A model generated the notes under the pieces. It did not search any database. It was not told where the DNA came from and was given only the letters and a program-made list of their open reading frames with translations. A stretch of 64,000 bases of DNA from Apostichopus japonicus. Taxonomy: Eukaryota; Echinodermata; Holothuroidea; Aspidochirotida; Stichopodidae. The position numbers and the translations under genes were made by a program. Shown piece by piece: positions 1-9,643 of the stretch (its first letter is position 1; every line of letters starts with the position of its first letter). The stretch lies in the NCBI RefSeq assembly GCF_037975245.1, contig NC_092582.1:12244577-12308576 (forward strand). The letters are read 5' to 3'.

Positions 1-329
1 TGAATAAATAATAATTTCTTCCACATGGTAGCCAAACACCACACCACACTGAGTCAATGAGAAATCTTGCTAGGCCTAACCATCTGTTTATTCGCTGAAA
101 TTGTGACACAGTTATAAGATATTCATGGAGTACTTTCGTTATTGCTGTTATCTTCGACACATGGTAGCCTAACACCACACTAAGTCAATGGGAAATCTGC
201 CTAACCATCGATTTGCGATTTTTTTTTTTATTTTTTTATATCACACTACGGAGGATGCGGGTAATAAATTAGGAACCGGGTAGTATGGCGTCGGGCGGGT
301 ACCCGGATAACCCGTGCAAACACTACCCA
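1..329. other. Unassigned AT-rich DNA with a short direct duplication
   Basis: No gene is recognisable. About 60 bp are duplicated: the block starting near 22 (ACATGGTAGCCAAACACCAC) recurs near 156 (ACATGGTAGCCTAACACCAC), and both copies run on into a 'GTCAATG-GAAATCT-CCTAACCATC' tail. A small GC-rich palindromic patch (CGGGTACCCGGATAACCCG) lies near 295-316. This patch could be the degraded end of a DNA transposon, but I cannot find its partner end. Confidence 0.4.
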
Positions 330-816
330 ATACACACTAAATCAAAAAGTAATGTGATCCCTTAATCTATTTAGCTCTCACAAGCTAAATGCAACCAATA
401 ACTGGATAGCTGACAAGTTGGCCATTCATAGCACCCTCAATTTTCTATATCATAACCATGCAGATTGCTTGTTTACTATGAGAGATTGTAAACAAACCTC
501 TTTACTCAGCAGAAATCAATTTCTGTATGCTGTTCCAGGGAAGCCTAAATTGGTCTAAACTTACCTCAACTGACCAAATTTTTGTATCACTTGTACTCTC
601 TTTCATGCTCCTTAACATCCCTGCCAAGAAAACACCAGACACTAATTGATAACATATCAAGAAATTTGTTCTCCTGTTGCTTTTTCTGAATGAGAACACT
701 TGTGGTGGATTGATGTAAATGCTAATATGAGTATGCCATCTTAACTAAAAATTGAAATTTTTAGACTCCACATTAAACCTCTTTTAATGATTGTTTGAGA
801 AGTTGTGACTTACACC
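330..816 (+). repeat. Dispersed repeat R1, copy a (5' region of the Mutator-like transposon copy 1)
   Basis: This is the oldest-looking of five related copies (others at 6955-7205, 12836-13230, 14351-15001 and 20622-21243). Shared landmarks in order are ACACTAAATCA, 'GATAGCTGACAAGTTGGCC', 'GTAAACAAACCTCTTTACTC', 'CTCCTGTTGCTTTTT' and a 'GAGTATGCCATCTTAA' block near 728-743. The two best copies begin with GGTAGCATACGCCC, which is roughly the inverse of the right-hand GGAGTATGCCACC. In copies 3 and 2 the repeat sits about 0.7-1 kb upstream of transposase-like sequence, so it is read here as the 5' part of that transposon. Alternatively it is an independent MITE with TTAA-type insertion sites. 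Confidence 0.5.
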
Positions 817-1439
817 CACGGACGTGGCTAGAAGGGGGGGTGGGTGTGGGGGGTGTCTCACCCCCCGAACTTGATAAAACTGACGATAGTTGGAAAATTG
901 GAGTGCGACAGCTGGAATTTCCGACTGTCGCACCACAGTTTATCTAGGCCTATTCATATATTCCTGTGATTGTGAATGACCTAAAAATTGAAATTTTCGG
1001 TCAAAATTGGCCTTTTATCAGTCATATTTACCATGTTTCCTTGCCACTTTCATAAATTGTATCTCGCGATTCTTATACTCCACCACACAAAACTTGGTAT
1101 GATTTTTAATACTCCAAAAAACATGCCTAATAGAACTACCGTCATAGGCGTAGGGGCCCAATATGATTTGGGGGGGGGGCTGATCTGGGAAAATATAACC
1201 TAAATTGTTCGAGTTTCGCGTGTTACACATGTCAATGTGCATATCATATAGGCATGCACGGGTTTTTACATCGCATGCCAATAACATACAATCATATGCT
1301 GTGTAATTATTACCATTCCATATTGGTTAGAATTATTGGGGAAGTCAATACAATATTTATGGTAATAATAATATCAGTTTAACCATTGAAAAACACATTG
1401 CAAATTATCTTTCTTTCAGTAGGTAAAAAACATTTGGTT
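817..1439. other. Spacer with G-rich insertion and a short palindrome
   Basis: The stretch opens with GGACGTGGCTAGAAGGGGGG followed by G and C runs (826-866). This resembles the G-rich ends of many invertebrate DNA transposons and the insertion at 17204-17460. A near-perfect 31-bp palindrome lies at 903-933 (arms GTGCGACAG and CTGTCGCAC). A run of nine G occurs near 1171-1179. Short reading frames here show no recognisable domain. I see no gene. Confidence 0.35.
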
Positions 1440-2637
1440 GGGGGAGGCTAATAACTTTGTGAAGTGAGCGCCTTTGTGGCACCTATTCCTCTTGCAAACT
1501 TAGATATGAAGAATTTGTGGGACTTGGCTTAAAGGTTGTGTTTGGATGCATTCTCTGAAGATACAAAGGTACTGTAAGCTCTGGCCCATCTACAAAGGTT
1601 TAAACCAAGAAGCAAACCTGGCAAGAATCCTTCAGAACTAAACATTGCACGGCAGTCAGGCTTGCATCAGATGTAGATCGGTTCAAGTGCAGCTCATAGA
1701 ATGCTCAGCAGCATCTCTCTTCCAAGTCCCGCTGTCAGTACACTACAAAAGTCAGCCAACCAGTTTGGACCTGCAATAGAAGAAATGAATGAAAATGATA
1801 TATCAGAAAAGGGGTGTATAAAGAAGACACTGCAACTGCATGGCCTCTCAAAAGACTCTCCAATTTTTGCAGAATATGATCGTCAATATCATACGTGTCT
1901 GCTTAATGCAAAAAGTAAGACTCCATTTGTTCGTGCAAGCCAATACAGAGATGTAATTGTTGAGAATGTCACCATTGATAAATTTAATTTTGATTACAAT
2001 CACAGTAACAACTGTAACTTAATTGGTGAAATGAATAGAAGAAGGGGTCACAAGTTGCAATGTCCAGTCCATGAGGGCTGTTCAGTAAAGATGCCAATGT
2101 CAAAGATGAACAGAATGGTGGAAAGATTTGTGCATCCAAATTACTTACTGGTAAGAATCCACTAAAGGAGAAGTGCCTAACAACTGATGCTGATGGCAAG
2201 GCATGTAAAGGGTTCACTGGTACAATGGCTGCAGCTACTCATTCTGAAACAGAGAACCATATGCTGTTAGACCAAGTTCACCTACTCAAGTCACTCCGCA
2301 GGGCACTGGCTAAAGCAGTACTCTCCTCTGATATGTTACCTGCACAAACTGTGACTAGGAAGCACTTGATACAAAAGTGCATTGCAGAGGACTTGACCTG
2401 CCTTGTACTGGTAGAGGTGACTACTTGCAGGAATTAAAGCCCTCAAATACGACCACTGCAAAGTTATGAAGGCTTTATCAACATGTTAAGACTGCCTTGC
2501 AAAGTGCTACATTGGAAATCATTCACATTGCCCGAAGCATTCATTTGTATGCAAGAGGGGCAGGAAGTACACATTTCCATTCATGCCAAATGCTACAAAG
2601 AGATCTCTGCTAATATCCCACACTGATAGCACTCAAC
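1440..2637 (+). pseudogene. Mutator-like transposase pseudogene, copy 1, N-terminal and central part
   Basis: This is a decayed DDE-type transposase of the Mutator-like transposase domain family (PF20700-type, recalled, not searched). A 154-codon open stretch (1701-2165) has no domain I recognise. It is followed after a frameshift near 2140 by the recognisable core: a 'LTTDADGKACKG' segment near 2177-2212 holding a candidate catalytic Asp, a helical 'LKSLRRALAKAVLSSDMLP' segment, and after more frameshifts the zinc-like signature CYIGNHSHCPKHSFVC starting at 2505. Homology to copy 3 is seen in 'GGTTGTGTTTGGA' and 'AACCTGGCAAGAATCCTTCA'. The frame is cut at TA 2638-2639 by a pogo-like element and resumes at 6574. 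Multiple frameshifts and stops show it is dead. Family assignment rests on motif order and is fairly firm; exact ends are not. Confidence 0.6.
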
Positions 2638-2639
2638 TA
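2638..2639. other. Left TA target-site duplication of pogo-like element A
   Basis: The dinucleotide TA directly precedes the CAGTACTG terminus. Its twin is at 6572-6573. The transposase frame on the left flank (ending in ...ACTCAACTA) and that on the right flank belong to one interrupted pseudogene, which supports this as a true insertion point. Confidence 0.75.
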
Positions 2640-5600
2640 CAGTACTGATTTCGCTTAACTCCCGTTGCAAAAAAATCAACGATCGATAAAAAAGGTTGAA
2701 AATCGATAAAAAAAAATTGAAAATCGATAAAAAACAAATAATTTCATTAAGATTTAGACTACTGCGGGCACGGTTGTCAACTTAGTTTCAACGAAATTTC
2801 CACGAAAGTTATCGCGATCAACAACGGCAAAGGCAATTCTAGACATATCAAGGTTGTGACCTACGTTGAATCCTTAGTGTAACTACAGCCGTTTTCAGAC
2901 TATACCAGAAGTGGCTGAGGAATATTACAAATGTTACAAAAGTTTGATTGTATATAAGACAGAGTAAGTTCTGTTCTAGGTGTTTGAAAAATTATTTGGC
3001 TAGGATAATAAAAAACTGGTCTTGGTCGATCGTAACAAGTACTTAAGTTATAGGCTAGTATTAAACTAAGATAAGTTTAAGTAACTCACCAATGAACGCA
3101 GCGTCAGAAAAACAAGAAATAAAAAAAAAAATTTACACAATGAAACAGTCGTAGCTGGATATCAAAGAGATCTTTTTTTCCAATAAATTCCTGTGTTACT
3201 TGACGTACTACAGTACCGTTTACCGCACTCACTTTCAAACCAAAAAATCTCCCCCCGGCTTCAATGCACGCAAAATAAAAAACATCCTGTTATTTTCCCC
3301 CTAACCCAGCTACTGTAAGTTGCCCGCGAATGCAGACGAACTGCCCTGGTAATTAAGGTCGCAGCCTGGGTTTGGGCCACCTACAGTATGCTGCTTACAT
3401 GTGCATTCCCTACCCTGGATATCTCCAGCGACCAAACTTTTTTGAGAGGCCTAGTCCAATCATAAACCTGGCTTTGTCAATTCACGCCTACCATCTGTTA
3501 ATTAGCATAGTATTTATCTTCGTGGGGGGTTTAGCACTGCAGAACCTTTGGCTGGCTTACTCTAGAAGCAAACATTATTTTGCCCCTACTATTCATAATG
3601 GAATGGAAACCTGTGGAAAATGAATATATTTTCATTGCTTATTTGAGTATTGTATATTGGGAAGAGCTGATCAAACATTACTGGGGAGGGCTTTCAACTG
3701 GCCTGACGGCATGTAAATTTAATTTAATGAGAAGGGGGTTTTTATGAGTCTCCCGGTATGCGTCACATGAGAAGTAAATGTTTTGTTTTTCGGTTTTATC
3801 ATCATTTTTCAAGTGGAACAGCTCATAAAATCATATCAATCAAATATCCTTCCTTAGTTTTACTAATCAGGAATGTTTGACAAGGCATGCAATGCATCGT
3901 TCGAAAATGTAATTTTAAACTAGAATTGAAAATGAACAACATAAAACAATATCTGTGAAGCGTGTGGAGCACAACTTTGAATATTCGTTGTGAAAGAAAA
4001 CATAATGAACAATGTTTACTGCGTAAATAAATGTTGCGGAACTGGTAAAGAGAAATTACGTACTGCAGCTTACGTCAGAGAAGCACATAAATGACACAGG
4101 TGGATAGAGCGCATCAAAATTCGGTATAGGAAATCCCTACGCAGCTGACAAAAGTCGATATCTCCTTCCGTTTTCGAGTTATAGGCGATTTTGTGTTTTT
4201 GCGATATGGTTTTCAATATATTTTCATTCAATAAAGTCATTTTTTTTTTGTGTGTTATAAGGGTGTGACCTAACAGATATTTCACTAACCATTTAACCGT
4301 ATAACCTGCCGGTAGGTTAAACTTTTAAACGATGTTTCCCGATTGCGGCTTTTTCGACGTAATGTCTCTCAACTTTTAATGAAAATAGGACATTATGAGT
4401 ACAATAATTAAGGGTTTTTTTTTTCCAAAAAGTAGCAATTCAGGCAACAAGACAACGATCGATGTATGTTAATTACTAATTAGGCCCAATAATATTGCCA
4501 ACATTACGTGTAATAATTGCTGAAAAGAATAACACACCTGATCAGTATATCGTGGTCTTCAGAAGTTCAGATCACTGAATTTATATAACTCGGCCTTCGG
4601 CAACTGCGTAACTTTTGAAGAAAAAAACAATATATTTGTCTATCTATCACAAGATTTTAAACAAAAACTCGCCTAACTTAGCAAACTTACCCACCTTTCC
4701 TGCTTACTCATTAAAAGTCATGTTTAGAAAACAAATTACGCACGCACGTGTTGTGGGATGGGTTTTAGCAGCCTCCGATTTCATTTTCTTTCTCTTGTGT
4801 CACATACATGATACAGTACTTTACATTTGATACAACAGTTTCTTCAACAACAGCTTCCCAAAATTGGTGTTGCAATAGGTTAAATTTTAACCGGGCAGCG
4901 CAGTACCATTCATAATTTGCATATTACACCAAAATTTACACTCAGCGTCCAGATGGCGGAAGAATGTAACATCATGTTCAATGTGTTGTGTCGTTCCCAT
5001 GGTGCGATGAACTTGGGCAAGTTCAAATGTCAATGACCTACTTATGTTCTATGACCAATGTCAGTGGGAATTATGTGTGTAAAAACTCGAATTTTTCCAA
5101 GTGTTATATATATATAGAAGTTTTACGTAAGCGGAGCAAATTTTGGGGCGGCTCTTTGATTGTGAGGAAGCACTTATCTAAGCACCAATATTTGTGAAAA
5201 ATATCGTAAGGTTTATCATTTTCATTCATATTCTTTTATGTTTGCCGCAATCCCGCCCGCAATGCATGCACAGTATAATACCATGTGTGGAAAAAATGGC
5301 TGTATACGTGCGGACCTGAGAGAGCAAACTGGCCTTGTGTTGTTAATGTTATTACGATACTTTCTAGAACGACCATTTGCGTCTTTTGGCATCGACATAT
5401 TTTCACACAGGATTTCACCATGCCATTGATCGATGTACACGGGTGATATATGTCGCAAATATAAACTGAGAAAACGAATTGACGACACTATCATGAGCTC
5501 GTGACTATTGGCCTACTACTATAGTTATATTGAACACATTATTCATGCCTAAAACATCGTTTTTCTGTTTTTTATTGATAGTTTGCAGTACATTACTCAG

Positions 5601-6571
5601 TTCTTTACATATTTTTAAATAATTTTCATGTTTAAAATGTATTTGATTTTTTTTTTTAATTTTCCGTTTATACAGTTTGTGATTTTCTAAACTGATAGTG
5701 CATTTGCGGCCGGTTAAACGGTTAATCGTTTAAACGGTCACACCCTTAGTGTGTTATCTTGTTCGGAAATGATCCGAAATGAATGTAACAACTGTTAAGT
5801 TTTTCCACTTCTGGTATAAAATTATTCCATCAAAGTTAACCTGAGTAACATGTCTCATGCCAAATCTATACTAAACAAAATAGAAAAAATAACAAGAGAA
5901 AACGCATTTTTGAAAAATGGAAGCGTCCTAGCAGAATGGGCGGGGCATCTTTATTTTGCTTCAAGTAACTGCTTCAAGTGTTTTCGCTCGGAAACAAAGT
6001 TTCACACTTCAACTCTTATAAAAAACCAAATTTACATCTCTTAAAAATAACTATTTTTTGCAATCTGCAAGTAAACCAAGTTTATTTATGTCCATTCATT
6101 GTTATTTAAATGGTTAAACAGCACTCCAACTTATCTGGAAGGGTGCCTCGTGGTACATAGCGTGTACTGCAACCTCCATGATAGCCTGGCAAAGTTAAGA
6201 CTTATGTCACTGTGTTTGGGGTTCAGTCAGAAAACGTCCCCCGTCAGTTTTACTACATGTTTCTTTGAGAGTTACTACTCATGCAAGCCTGAGAATGCTT
6301 TCAAACGACTGTACCAAAGTCTAATCGATACTAATAAACGAAGTTACGCGATTTCCGACGTTTCGCGTAACCACATATTGACCTTTTATTTCTTATTTAA
6401 AAAAGAATTTCAACGCATCGTTGAAAATTCCACGTAGGAAATGATTGAGATCACCAATCGTTAAAATTCGTTGAATTTCGATAAAAATCGGCAAATTTCG
6501 ATAAAAAACGAAGAAATTTGTTTATTTTCCTTTTAACAAATTTCAACGGGAGTTAAGCGAAATCAGTACTG
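2640..6571 (+). mobile_element. Pogo-like DNA transposon A, non-autonomous, 3.93 kb
   Basis: Perfect 28-bp terminal inverted repeats start CAGTACTGATTTCGCTTAAC at the left end and mirror at 6544-6571. The element is flanked by a TA target-site duplication (2638-2639 and 6572-6573). The terminal sequence closely resembles pogo/Tigger-type ends of the Tc1/mariner superfamily, which also start CAGT and target TA. Inside both ends are AT-rich subterminal repeats built on 'AAAATCGATAAAAA' and 'AATTTCGATAAAAA'. No transposase is visible: the longest frames (3372-3623, 6099-6437) match nothing I know, so it is non-autonomous. It carries a nested hAT-like element and splits the Mutator-like pseudogene. 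Its reverse-complement relative is at 15659-19462. Confidence 0.8.
4258..5748 (+). mobile_element. hAT-like non-autonomous transposon nested in pogo-like element A
   Basis: The left end TAAGGGTGTGACC (4258-4270) and the right end GGTCACACCCTTA (5736-5748) are perfect 13-bp inverted repeats. They are bordered by an exact 8-bp duplication GTGTGTTA (4250-4257 and 5749-5756), the target-site length of the hAT superfamily. Subterminal 'GGTTAAACGGTTAATCG' and 'CCATTTAACCGTATAACC' blocks extend the terminal similarity imperfectly. No transposase frame is seen in about 1.5 kb. The related element B keeps only one clean end (17532-17544), because the stretch with the other end is missing there. Both pogo-like copies therefore inherited this insertion from a common source. 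Confidence 0.75.
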
Positions 6572-6573
6572 TA

Positions 6574-6902
6574 AATGAAATACCTGAGACACCCACCTGC
6601 AGCAAACGTTTATGGTCCACTCAGTTTCAGACTTCCACTCAAAAAGCAGAGGTAGTCAATAATGCTTTCGAGTTTCCAATCCAAAACATAGCACAAGCAT
6701 TTCACGCAACAGTCAGTACAGGGACCACAGTGCCACAAACATTACAAATAAAGGGCCTGAAGAGTCCATAGCCAGGAAGATGGAAGCTGCAGGATTAGAG
6801 GTGAGCTCAAATAGTCTATGTATCCAGACTCTGAAACAGATGCAAAGGAAACAACAGTATGATAGACTATATAACAGAGGCAGAGCATACAGAAGGAGGT
6901 GA
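6574..6902 (+). pseudogene. Mutator-like transposase pseudogene, copy 1, C-terminal part
   Basis: This is the continuation of the 1440-2637 pseudogene beyond pogo-like element A. After one frameshift at about 6669 the frame reads the conserved C-terminal core of this transposase family: 'TSTQKAEVVNNAF', then 'RVSNPKHSTSISRNSQYRDH' and a 'KQMQRKQQYDRLYNRG' segment. It ends in a basic tail (AYRRR) and a TGA at 6900-6902. The Thr-x-Thr-Gln-Lys-x-Glu-x-x-Asn pattern is where I recall the last catalytic Glu in relatives. About 50 bp of GA-rich sequence follow before copy 2 begins. Confidence 0.6.
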
Positions 6903-6954
6903 GCACAACTCAGAGAGAGAGAGAGTACAAGCTACATGGTAGAACTAAAAACAT

Positions 6955-7905
6955 AAACCAGTCCAGTGATTGATGACATATCAAAAAAGATGTCTCCTGT
7001 TGCTTTTTGGCACTTTTTCTGAAGAAGCACACTTGGTACGGATTGATATAGATGCTAATAGGAGTATGCCAGCAAAAGTAACAGTTGACATTTCTAAAAT
7101 CCACTTTCAACCTCTTTTTATGATAGTTTCAGAAGTAATGACTTATATCATTTTTGTTTATCTCTGTCTATTGTGTGAATCTTCATATGGTGTCTCACAC
7201 ATGTTGTACAGTCTATATGAATAATGCAGTACTGAACTTTAAACAAGTGAGAGCCCAATGGTTGACATATTCCCTAGTGTGATTAGAAGTCATTCCATCA
7301 GCATGGCTGGCATCTACTGAATGTCTAAATTGTTCTTGGGTCCACACAATGTGTTTTAAGCACAGTCCCTCAGTTGGTGCTACTTATCCCCTCTGGTGGA
7401 AACTTGACGCAAGTTGGCCTTCTTCCCTCTGAAAATGTGATCACTCCCTGTATCGAGTAAACTCTGGCCCTAAAATGAAAGAGAAAAAGTTACTTGTTAC
7501 TTTGGCACTGCTTTTCAAAGGTATTTTGTCAGATTTTGTTGCGAAAACTACTCAGGAGACCTATGTTCTAGCTGTGACCAGATCTAGAATGAGGGCGCTG
7601 TTCAAGCAACATTCCTAAATCGTTGTAGTAGATCATATTGACTAGTTTCTCAGTGTAAGTCTTGTCTTGTATCATTCTATGTGCAGCTATTCAACTGCTT
7701 AGACTTCCAATAAATGCTTATAACCATTTAAGCATTTGTATACAAACTAGTGAATAGGTCACTGGAATTTTGTTGAACTTTGAGGATAAAAAACTGATTA
7801 TTATTATGAAGAATGGGTACGGTCATGTACCTCACAACTGATGCTGATGGCAAGGCATGTAATGGATTCAGTAGAACAATGGCTGCAGCTTATCATTCTG
7901 ATGTA
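6955..7905 (+). repeat. Mutator-like transposon copy 2, 5' region and a fused transposase scrap
   Basis: This is collinear with 12990-13900 of copy 3 over about 0.9 kb, for example the shared GTTGTACAGTCTATATGAAT and 'CCACACAATGTGTTTTAAGC'. At the position where copy 3 starts its protein (ATGGGTAGAAGG), copy 2 has ATGGGTACGG and then jumps to the internal 'CTCACAACTGATGCTGATGG' segment (7831-7850), which encodes the TTDADGKAC motif of the transposase. An internal deletion of most of the N-terminal half therefore made this copy. It is interrupted at about 7905 by a LINE. It is not coding. Confidence 0.55.
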
Positions 7906-9042
7906 GTACACCTCGTCTTCGTCTTCGATACAGTGACACATCCGCAAAAAGGGACAATATCTCACCACACACACGTCAAGAGAGTAATTAATTAGATCTG
8001 ACCCGAGTACTGATATAAGTGACAGGATTCACAGAACCACTGGAACTACTAATGAGGTCTGAAGGCAGACTATTCCAATCCCTAATTGTATTTGGAAAAA
8101 AACTATACTTATAGCAATTGGTACTGGCATACAGTTGGCAGAAATGCATATCGTGCATGTTCCGACTCCTACGCAGAGGCTTTCTTAGGCAGTCAATAGG
8201 GATCTGAGCCTGACCATAGATGCCCTTAGCAAATAAGATGATTCTACTTTGTCTGCGCCTCTCTGCCAAGGGCACCAGGTTTAGGTCCCGTAACAGAGAT
8301 GAGACAGAGCCAGGCTCTCTTGAATAATCTGAAGCGATGTAACGGGCTGCACGCCTCTGAATGTTTTCGTGGTTGTGCTGCAAGAAAGCTTGGTGGGGAT
8401 CCCAGACAGAACTGGCATATTCCAATACTGGCAGGAGGAGACCTTTATATGCAGCCAATTTTGCATCCTTCGAACAAGGGGATAAGTTTCTACAAAGAAC
8501 TCCCAATATCCTATTTCCTTTGTTACACACATTTTGAATATGCTTTCCCCAGTTGAGATCTGAAGTGATATGAATACCCAGATATTTAATACAATCAACC
8601 TTAACCAAGTGAACCCCATTGAGCATGTAATTGAAATTTACAAGTTTCCTCTTTCTAGTAATGGTCATAATGTTACATTTCACCGGCTGGAAACTCATGC
8701 CCCAATCTTTAGCCCATTGCCCTAGTATATTAATATCTTACTGAAGTTGATGACCATCACTGACATCATCGATAACCCGATAACAGACACAGTCATCAGC
8801 GAACAGTCGGACACCAGAAGAAACAGCATTACCAATATCATTAATATAGGCCAGGAAGAGAATGGGTCCCAAAACTGACCCTTGCGGAACACCGGAAGTA
8901 ACCTTAGAAGGATTAGACCTAGACCCATTGACAACAACCGACTGCTCTCTATCACTCAGAAAAGCATCCACCCAGCAGAGAACCTGATGTGAAACACCCA
9001 TAGTGTACAGTTTAGATTTCAATAAACAGGTCTCTCTACAGA
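7906..9042 (-). mobile_element. 5'-truncated Jockey/CR1-type LINE
   Basis: A minus-strand non-LTR retrotransposon fragment inserted in Mutator-like copy 2. The left flank ends with the transposase scrap near 7905. The right flank resumes at about 9043 with 'GAGCACTGACTAAAGCAGTA', which matches 2304-2323 of copy 1. The element keeps only the catalytic end of the reverse transcriptase, the thumb/connection region and a short 3' tail holding a 'GACGAAGACGA' repeat (complement of 7917-7928). No clear target duplication is visible, and about 60 bp of target seem missing, so exact ends are approximate. Confidence 0.7.
7988..9042 (-). pseudogene. LINE reverse transcriptase, C-terminal half, with one in-frame stop
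   Basis: Reads right to left. First comes a finger/palm segment with SGVPQGSVLGPILFLAYIND and the catalytic 'FADD' box (F in place of the usual Y), then a single TAA stop at 8738-8740, and then in the same frame 'KDWGMSFQPVKCNIM', 'KYLGIHITSDLNWGKHI' and the 'VLEYASSVWDPH' block to a terminal stop at 7988. Segment order and motifs are those of Jockey/CR1/L2-group retrotransposons. These enzymes copy the element's RNA at a nicked target. Here the endonuclease domain and the N-terminal RT blocks are absent through 5' truncation. Apart from the stop the frame is open for about 350 codons, so the insertion is fairly young compared with its host repeat. Confidence 0.8.
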
Positions 9043-9180
9043 GCACTGACTAAAGCAGTACTCTCCTCTGATATATGACAAAATCTACAGTAAACAGGTT
9101 AGTAAATTTGCAAGTCTTATTAAGGGCCTGTCACAGTGCTATGATGGCTCACAGAGACACAAGCAATGGATGTGACACCT
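9043..9180 (+). repeat. Mutator-like transposon copy 2, remainder right of the LINE
   Basis: 'GCACTGACTAAAGCAGTACT' (from 9045) matches 2305-2324 of copy 1. From about 9080, 'AATCTACAGTAAACAGGTTA' and 'TGATGGCTCACAGAGACACA' match 14109-14205 of copy 3. The two matches are in a different order from the other copies, so this piece is rearranged. Its right half overlaps the start of the minus-strand His-Cys-box reading frame. Confidence 0.5.
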
Positions 9181-9454
9181 CCACACATAGGCTGTTGTGG
9201 CATATGTGGGAGATGTGAAATGATTTGGTACTTAAAAAGTTAATTTCTTTGCACAATACTTTGAAGAGCAGATGCTGGAATGTGGCTCTTCTCTTAGCTG
9301 CCAGGGATAGCATTGTGCGGATAATGCCATATGCTGGTGCCCCTGGCTTACTGATGGTGTAGGCACCTGTCCACATCCTGCATCCCTTTGTGTAACTTGT
9401 TGGGGCTGATGTATATTTTGCAACATTTGCATTTATTTCATCAGCCCATGCCAT
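9149..9454 (-). CDS. His-Me finger (I-PpoI-like) zinc-loop domain, likely remnant
   Basis: A 101-codon minus-strand frame reads like the zinc-binding loop region of His-Cys-box homing endonucleases (PF05551-type, by recall). It has a first ligand patch 'GCRMWTGAYT', then 'APAYGIIRTM', then the signature HISHICHNSLCVEVSHPL with the H-x-C-H-x3-C arrangement expected for the zinc and active-site loop. Enzymes of this fold cut DNA using a His and a bound metal. Here the catalytic His (first of S-H-x-C-H-N) and several Cys are present, but the frame stops at 9149, where relatives continue for 10-20 residues to a last Cys. The overlap with repeat copy 2 suggests it belongs to or lies beside a mobile element. 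Whether it is expressed is unknown; I treat it as a fragment. Confidence 0.5.
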   Translation of the reverse strand: MAWADEINANVAKYTSAPTSYTKGCRMWTGAYTISKPGAPAYGIIRTMLSLAAKRRATFQHLLFKVLCKEINFLSTKSFHISHICHNSLCVEVSHPLLVSL

Positions 9455-9635
9455 CCAATCTTAGTCTGACATTGTGAAGGTGTGAGCTTTCCATTTACAA
9501 ATGTGTTACTGTATATAGGCCTATCCTTATTCTGATTGCAGTCTGGGTCTCAATAAAACTGATTCTTACACCACATATATTACGTTGTAATGTATGCATT
9601 TAAATTCTGACTGTCGCTTTTTGCTCTGCTAGGTA
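9455..9635. other. Spacer, nothing recognised
   Basis: AT-rich sequence between the His-Cys-box frame and hAT-like element 2. I see no frame, repeat partner or RNA signature. Confidence 0.3.
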
Positions 9636-9643
9636 CACAGTAT

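Noticed and set aside
745-997. Repeated string TAAAAATTGAAATTTT (near 745 and 980) as a target-site duplication of an insertion
   Set aside because: The string is low-complexity and partly palindromic, and no matching termini were found between the copies.
3372-6437. Protein genes inside pogo-like element A (frames at 3372-3623, 5222-5494, 6099-6437)
   Set aside because: They are short, without recognisable domains, and none looks like a pogo transposase. They are probably chance frames in a non-autonomous element.
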